Source: Burkholderiaceae bacterium
GTDB taxonomy: Bacteria > Pseudomonadota > Gammaproteobacteria > Burkholderiales > Burkholderiaceae_D
DNA length: 43,625 nt
Direction: 5' to 3'
NCBI GenBank assembly: GCA_031291325.1
Contig: JARLJG010000034.1
Location: 67,141 to 110,765, forward strand
Position numbers and translations under genes: made by a program. The notes beneath the pieces were generated by a model. It searched no databases and had not been told where the DNA came from. It saw only the letters and a list, made by a program, of their open reading frames with translations. This document shows, piece by piece, positions 39,305-43,625 of this stretch; positions within the stretch are counted from its first letter, which is position 1; each line of letters begins with the position of its first letter.

Positions 39305-39594
39305 GCTACCGAAACCCTCCTGCCCATCGCCAACTTCCGGTAGCTGCCCGTGGCAAAAAAAATGCGGTTGGCTGCGGACGTGCCGGCGGCCAATCGCTCA
39401 AGGGGTTCGTTCCATTATGTCAGTCCGCCAACGAGAAAGAACCTGTTAGAAATTACAGGGGTCTGCTCTGAATTGTTTCGCGCGCCGAATTGTTGGATTA
39501 ACATTCCCAAACTTCCGCGCGGCATGGCATGCCTTCCTGCGGGAGGGCTCCCTCGCGTGTGGTAAATTGGCGGCTCGAACATGAGGGAGACAAC

Positions 39595-40047
39595 GTGTCC
39601 AACATAGAAGCCGCGCGCCGCGCCATAGAAGCCGAGATCACGCACACCAAGGAAGGTTTGGCCTACTACCAGCAGCGCGTAGAATCGCTGCAAAACATGC
39701 TCGACAGCCTCGGTTTCGCCAACGGCGGCGCCGACAGCGGTGGACGGAAAGCGGCTCCAGCCATCGAGAACAAGCCCGCCAAGCGAGGCCGTCCGCGCAA
39801 ATCTGTGGATGCCCCCAAGTCGCTGCCGCGCACCGGTGGCGACTTCTGGGCCGGCTTGGTGACGCAGGCGCCGCAGTTCGGGCCGGACATCCTGTCGGCG
39901 GCGGTCGCGAAGCTAGGATTCGAGCCGACAGCTGCGCAGCGCAAGGCCTTGGCCAACCGATTAGGACCCGCCCTGGCCGCGCTGGTCAAATCCGGCAAGA
40001 TCGCCGACTCGGGCAAGGGCCGCTTGCATCGCTACTTCAAGCCGTGA
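39595..40047 (+). CDS. Coiled-coil/AT-hook DNA-binding protein
   Basis: The start is GTG 39595 with GAGGGAGA seven bases upstream, giving 150 residues. Residues 1-35 form a coiled coil (EAARRAIEAEITHTKEGLAYYQQRV). Residues around 58-66 hold an AT-hook-like KRGRPRKS. The C-terminal ~75 residues look like a small winged-helix (LSAAVAKLGFEPTAAQRKALANRLGPALAALVKSGKIADSGKG, RYF). The layout resembles nucleoid-associated silencers, which bind AT-rich foreign DNA. The 290 bases upstream (39305-39594) contain only short inverted repeats and no gene apart from the doubtful small frame. Confidence 0.65.
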   Translation: MSNIEAARRAIEAEITHTKEGLAYYQQRVESLQNMLDSLGFANGGADSGGRKAAPAIENKPAKRGRPRKSVDAPKSLPRTGGDFWAGLVTQAPQFGPDILSAAVAKLGFEPTAAQRKALANRLGPALAALVKSGKIADSGKGRLHRYFKP

Positions 40048-40094
40048 TCCGCGCTGATTGAAAGAGCCGCAATGAATCGCCTACAGCGCCAGGC

Positions 40095-41231
40095 TTATCG
40101 AGGCTGCTGGTCGGCCCTCATTTGAATAAATTCAAGAATTGGCGGAACTTGCCTGCCCTCGTCTTCCAATTTCTGATATTCCTTGAGCACGCCATGCAGC
40201 CAAGGGTTCCTGAGCACAATCTCCTGCCGAACCTTCTGCCTCAAAAAATCACCACGCCATCTCACGGCTCCCTTTCGCTCCTTCAAGAAAGAAATTCTCG
40301 GCGCGAGCCGTGGCGCCGCCTGCCTTGTGACGATCAATTCGCGGCGGCTCTCCGCCGAATCTTCTTTGACAAAAGTGGTTTGGATCACTTTCTGAGAGGG
40401 CCTGAGCCTCTTTGAGCGGCGAAAAATTTCCGCGACATCGAGTTGGTCTGAGCGAAAGTAAATGTTTTCATCCGCGCTCGCGCACTGGCAATCGTTCAAC
40501 TGGTCGACATCCGATCGGGGAACAACGTGGGAAAACGCCTGATTGTTCCGCAGGCCATGGGGGCGATAAACGACACCATCGAACAGCACAAGCGTCAATG
40601 TCGGCGTCAGTGGAAAGAGCACTATCAATCCGCTCGAGACAATCCCCGTGTTTGCCGAGGCGATGTCTTTGGGAAAAAACGTGTTCAAAAACAGGACTGG
40701 CGTATCGCTGGTGATGAATTCACAGCCCGGCTCCGCCTCCACCAGAAGCCATTCCATGTCAATCAGCATAGCGTAGTTGTTGAACGCGTTCCGCACGGCG
40801 AGATTGCTCAACCCATCCATGCCTATTGTGAATTTGGACAAGTCTTCCGCCGGAATTTGGTATTTCAAGAAATCCTTGGCAAGCCCATCCACCATTTGAT
40901 TCAAGTAATCCACCTTCGATCCGGTTCGGTAGTATTGGAGCGAAACGTAGATCAGAATGGATATGAAATCAGGGCTGTCTTTCGAGAACACTCTTTTTGA
41001 ATCGATCAGCTTGCGAAGGGCGCCGGAAGATGCCGCCTCCACTTCGCCGAGGGCTCTTTCGTAACGGACATCTTTGCCGTAGAAATAGTCCCTCGAACAC
41101 TGTTGCCGAAGCGCAGCTCCAAGGACGACCTTCCCCATCTTCAAATTCAGCAGGTTGATGCCCTTCTTGTTCGAAGAAAAGTATCTCAGGTAAAATTGAG
41201 GAACGAAATGATGGTTTTTGTTGTCGGCCAT
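40095..41231 (-). CDS. DUF4238 domain protein
   Basis: The 378-residue protein begins with the DUF4238 hallmark NHHFVPQFYLRYF and continues with the expected CSRDYFYGKD (Cys, Tyr) and EVEAASSGALRKL segments, then DMEWLLVEAEPGCEFITSDTPV and FPLTPTLTLVLFD. DUF4238 proteins are widespread in accessory regions; their activity is not established, although the paired His residues at the N-terminus suggest a catalytic or metal site. It is divergent from a DUF3800 gene across 78 bases. The C-terminus from ~310 is basic and variable. Confidence 0.85.
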   Translation of the reverse strand: MADNKNHHFVPQFYLRYFSSNKKGINLLNLKMGKVVLGAALRQQCSRDYFYGKDVRYERALGEVEAASSGALRKLIDSKRVFSKDSPDFISILIYVSLQYYRTGSKVDYLNQMVDGLAKDFLKYQIPAEDLSKFTIGMDGLSNLAVRNAFNNYAMLIDMEWLLVEAEPGCEFITSDTPVLFLNTFFPKDIASANTGIVSSGLIVLFPLTPTLTLVLFDGVVYRPHGLRNNQAFSHVVPRSDVDQLNDCQCASADENIYFRSDQLDVAEIFRRSKRLRPSQKVIQTTFVKEDSAESRRELIVTRQAAPRLAPRISFLKERKGAVRWRGDFLRQKVRQEIVLRNPWLHGVLKEYQKLEDEGRQVPPILEFIQMRADQQPR

Positions 41232-41252
41232 TGAATTTCCGGTTGAGCTAGC

Positions 41253-41286
41253 GCAACGCGCCGAAGCATCGGCTCCGCAACGCGCC
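41253..41286. repeat. Direct repeat GCAACGCGCC between DUF4238 and DUF3800 genes
   Basis: The 10-base word occurs at 41253-41262 and 41277-41286, spaced by 24 bases (about two helical turns), inside the 78-base divergent promoter region. A shared regulator site is possible. Confidence 0.4.
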
Positions 41287-41309
41287 CGCCTCTGCGAGAA
41301 ACAAACGCC

Positions 41310-42443
41310 ATGGAGTCAAAATTGGACGTGAACCGATACAGGGACGACATGATCGCCGCGAATGGCCTGTATGCTGTCGACGGGAAGTTCACGTTTTATT
41401 ACGATGAAACGAACAACATCCGACGATTCTACTTGACTGACGATGGAACCAATGTCACCGAGCACAAAAATTTCGTGCTTGGCGGCATAGTCCTCGCGGA
41501 AGGTCGACAGCTTGAAGACATTGGGCCCTTGCGGGACGCGCTGCAAATACAAAAATCTGCCGCCGAGATCAAATTCGCCCACGTCGCCAAGGGGAATTTT
41601 GAGGCGGCGCTGTCTTCAAGGAAGCTGAGCACCTTCCTTTCATGGCTTCTCCATCAAGGCATCGGCATCCACTATTCGAACCTGAACGTCTTGTATTGGG
41701 CCGTCGTCGACATCGTCGACTCGATTGTCGCCAACCCTCGATTTCGGCCCTACCTTTTCCTCCATCGGGAACTGAAAAATGAACTGCACCGGATAGCAAG
41801 CCTCGACCTGGGCCGATTTCTACGACTGTTGAAAAGATACGGCTATCCGAATGTCAAATCAGAGAAGGCGGCCGAATTCATCGGCGAAATCGAATTTTTC
41901 CTTGCCGAATACATTGACGAGGACGCGCATTTGCCGGCCTCAATGCTTCAAAAACTGATCGAAAAGGCTTCTTCCCTGCAAGAGCTCGCCTTTCTCATGG
42001 GAAAGGAGGATGTGCTCATCGAAAGCTTTCGGGACTTCTACATCCGCCCGGTTGCGCTCTTCAAGAATTCAACCCACATCTTCGACCATGAGGCCGAAAT
42101 CCAAAAAGCGCTGGCGGGGCTGGAACTCGTCGACGCCGGAAGAGCCGTCGATTACTCGTTTTCGAATTCGTCGAGCGAACCGGGAATACAACTGTCGGAT
42201 GTTCTGGTTGGCCTTCTCGGGAAATATTTCACCTTCATCGAAGAGAACTCAATGGCATCCCTCTTGGAGAAGAAACGGCTGCTGAATCCCATCCAATCGC
42301 AAAACCTGGGACTTTTGAAGCAATTGATCGACATATCGCACGACGCAAGCAACGCCTTCTTTCATAAGACGACAGCCATGGACAGCGAGTGGAAAAACGA
42401 TACATTTCTCCACGATTTGGATCCGCCGCCTCACCTGTGCTGA
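41310..42443 (+). CDS. DUF3800 domain protein
   Basis: The 377-residue protein has the DUF3800 start FTFYYDETNNIRRFYLT (the acidic DE pair), FVLGGIVL and EIKFAHVAKG, and the late motif SEPGIQLSDVLVGLLGKYF, where the Asp of QLSD completes a set of acidic residues like those of RNase H-fold enzymes. DUF3800 proteins are common in mobile and defence regions, and a nuclease activity is a frequent proposal but unproven. The gene is divergent from DUF4238 and ends five bases from the convergent PD-(D/E)XK-like gene. Confidence 0.82.
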   Translation: MESKLDVNRYRDDMIAANGLYAVDGKFTFYYDETNNIRRFYLTDDGTNVTEHKNFVLGGIVLAEGRQLEDIGPLRDALQIQKSAAEIKFAHVAKGNFEAALSSRKLSTFLSWLLHQGIGIHYSNLNVLYWAVVDIVDSIVANPRFRPYLFLHRELKNELHRIASLDLGRFLRLLKRYGYPNVKSEKAAEFIGEIEFFLAEYIDEDAHLPASMLQKLIEKASSLQELAFLMGKEDVLIESFRDFYIRPVALFKNSTHIFDHEAEIQKALAGLELVDAGRAVDYSFSNSSSEPGIQLSDVLVGLLGKYFTFIEENSMASLLEKKRLLNPIQSQNLGLLKQLIDISHDASNAFFHKTTAMDSEWKNDTFLHDLDPPPHLC

Positions 42444-42448
42444 TCCCG

Positions 42449-43228
42449 CTACTCCATCCGCTCCAAGACGACTACGCCATAAACAATATGATGATTTTCC
42501 TCCGTCTCGATAGCCTGACGGCCGTCATCATCCTCTTCAATGGCTTGCGCGTTCGACAGTGACGGAAAGTTTGTCAGGGTATCCAAGGCAAGGGTGCATT
42601 CGATGCGTTCCCGCCCATACGGGGCAACGAGATCGGCATATCTTTGTCTTGCCCTGTTAATGAAATCTATGGCCTGCTCCTTGGTCATGGAATCCTTATC
42701 GTGCAGGAAAAAGGTAAGGACGCCAAATTTAATGCCATTCTGTTTGGCCAAATCTGAAAGTTCCATAAATTCCAAATTCCGCTCGATATCGGCGCAAAGC
42801 AATTCGTCGCTCCGATCGAAATTCTTAATTTCAAAAACCGCGAGCGTCTCGTGCGTGATAGCATTGTTCTTGTAAATCACAAAATCGACAGCGCCGCGCT
42901 CGGCCTTCGCCTCGCCTTCCTTCAATACCCCTCTCTTTATCGCCAGATTCGTAGCTCGGCCATAGACATGCTTTTCCTCAAGGGGTGGCGGAATCGCCGG
43001 AAAAGCATGTGTCGCCACCGTTGTCGTGTGCTCCTCAAACCTGACCAAATATTTATTGCCGTCTTTTCGGTTGGAAAGCCATTCGGAAAGGCTCGTCCCA
43101 AGCATCACCGTCGTCAAATATTCCGGCTTCATCGACACATACGGCGAATCGTTGGTGGCAAACGCCGCAAGCCACGATTTATACAGTCCGCTTTTGATCT
43201 GCGCGAGCAGTTCAGCTTTTGAAAACAT
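42449..43228 (-). CDS. PD-(D/E)XK-like nuclease protein
   Basis: The start ATG 43228 (MFSKAELLAQ) has GGA seven bases upstream; longer frames via ATG 43234 or TTG 43255 are possible. The 259 residues contain GAVDFVIYKN followed by AVFEIKNFD, the D-(x)n-E-x-K arrangement of the restriction-endonuclease fold, with an N-terminal helical region (SGLYKSWLAAFATNDSPYVSMKPEYLTTVML, shown here for position about 12-45 only) that may recognise partners. A third strand LTFFLHD follows. It is the likely downstream partner of the truncated PIN-like gene (33-base gap). Confidence 0.62.
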   Translation of the reverse strand: MFSKAELLAQIKSGLYKSWLAAFATNDSPYVSMKPEYLTTVMLGTSLSEWLSNRKDGNKYLVRFEEHTTTVATHAFPAIPPPLEEKHVYGRATNLAIKRGVLKEGEAKAERGAVDFVIYKNNAITHETLAVFEIKNFDRSDELLCADIERNLEFMELSDLAKQNGIKFGVLTFFLHDKDSMTKEQAIDFINRARQRYADLVAPYGRERIECTLALDTLTNFPSLSNAQAIEEDDDGRQAIETEENHHIVYGVVVLERME

Positions 43229-43261
43229 ATGCATATCCAGGTGAATGATTGGCAAAAAAAT

Positions 43262-43486
43262 TTAATTTGGCGTTTTAACGAGCGACTCCAAATATTCGGA
43301 AAATTTGTCGAAGCCAGCAACGGTCACGCAGCTCGTGGGAAACGGCGCGATCGCCCGCGTCTCTTTTATTATGGTTTCGAGTCGTTTGTCGGTGAAAAAA
43401 GCGTCGCTAACCGACAACGCGTCCGTTGCCGCAGTAAAGTCTGCTACGTCGCCTCTGTGAAAATTTCGGTTTTTCCGGAATCGAAT
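43262..43486 (-). pseudogene. C-terminal remnant of a PIN-like nuclease gene, cut by an IS
   Basis: About 75 codons remain. The stretch VADFTAATDALSVSDAFFTD with the following KRLETII matches the C-terminal part of PIN-like proteins, in which an acidic residue follows a conserved Ala-Leu-x-x-x-Asp-Ala-Phe-Phe-Thr-Asp pattern. The open frame continues to 43561, but bases from about 43487 belong to the adjoining insertion sequence, so the N-terminal domain with the first active-site Asp is missing. It lies 33 bases upstream of the nuclease-like gene and was probably in one operon with it. Confidence 0.55.
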
Positions 43487-43625
43487 GAGAACCTGTTTAC
43501 GATCTTTTTGCCAATGATCCAAAAGGTGCGTAAACTGGATGCATGAGACGAGTATACCCAAGCGACGTGAGTCGAGAGCAATTTGAAAAAGTGCGTGCGC
43601 TACTGGAAAGCGCGCGGAAAAAGAC
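43487..43625 (+). mobile_element. IS5-family insertion sequence, left end only
   Basis: The transposase start at 43543 and the break in the PIN-like gene place the left terminus near 43487 (GAGAACCTGTTTAC). The terminal inverted repeat cannot be confirmed because the right end lies outside the window. Confidence 0.6.
43543..43625 (+). CDS. IS5-family transposase, N-terminal fragment
   Basis: The 27 visible codons read MRRVYPSDVSREQFEKVRAL and then LESARKK before the window ends. The YPSD-(I/V)-SREQFE-(x)n-LLESARKKT start is typical of IS5-family DDE transposases whose N-terminal domain is DUF4096. The gene is on the plus strand and leaves the window. Confidence 0.75.
   Translation, partial: MRRVYPSDVSREQFEKVRALLESARKK

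Noticed and set aside
34690-43625. attL/attR pair for the island
   Set aside because: I looked for a second copy of the tRNA 3' end (GTTCGATTCCTGG) to the right and found none in the window; the far end may lie outside.

Overview
The window reads as a chromosomal segment of a betaproteobacterium, most likely Burkholderiales and probably Oxalobacteraceae (Herbaspirillum, Janthinobacterium or Collimonas type). This rests on the protein sequences and on gene orders typical of that group: rimP-nusA-infB-rbfA-truB-typA behind scpB-rluB, clpA-clpS-csp-icd, and divergent rpsT/murJ. No 16S rRNA is present, so the genus is inferred. The DNA is moderately GC-rich. Two parts of the last 9 kb (about 35.4-38.0 kb and 42.5-43.5 kb) look visibly poorer in GC.

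1-4.4 kb holds the 3' part of a succinate-semialdehyde dehydrogenase gene, a Bcr/CflA-type drug exporter and a convergent Ser/Thr-linker lipoprotein. 4.5-5.1 kb is a small type II toxin-antitoxin pair whose antitoxin appears to be leaderless. 5.2-13.9 kb is the minus-strand translation operon rimP-nusA-infB-rbfA-truB followed by typA on its own promoter. The operon has a probable attenuator ahead of rimP and a long inverted repeat between infB and rbfA. 14.0-16.9 kb carries rluB, scpB and an initiator tRNA-Met.

17.0-25.1 kb contains a Nudix hydrolase, aat, bpt, pyrD, a DsbA-like isomerase, an SDR protein lacking the usual catalytic residues, a second toxin-antitoxin pair, and clpA/clpS. Aat, Bpt, ClpS and ClpA together cover tagging, recognition and unfolding in the bacterial N-degron pathway. 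25.4-34.6 kb holds a cold-shock gene, icd with several palindromes upstream, rluE, two tandem copies of a tiny exported Ala/Lys-rich protein gene, a DUF192 protein, rpsT, murJ, a SirB1-type protein and the ABC-F ATPase uup.

At 34.69 kb a tRNA-Arg(CCT) marks a sharp change in content. From there to the right edge no housekeeping gene is seen. The region holds an excisionase-like HTH protein, small membrane proteins, an ADP-ribosyltransferase-like protein with an unknown partner, a split ankyrin-repeat gene, an AT-hook protein, a divergent DUF4238/DUF3800 pair, a PD-(D/E)XK-like nuclease and a PIN-like remnant. The remnant is cut by an IS5-family element that runs off the end. This looks like a tRNA-anchored accessory, possibly defence-type, island. 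No integrase and no right boundary are visible.
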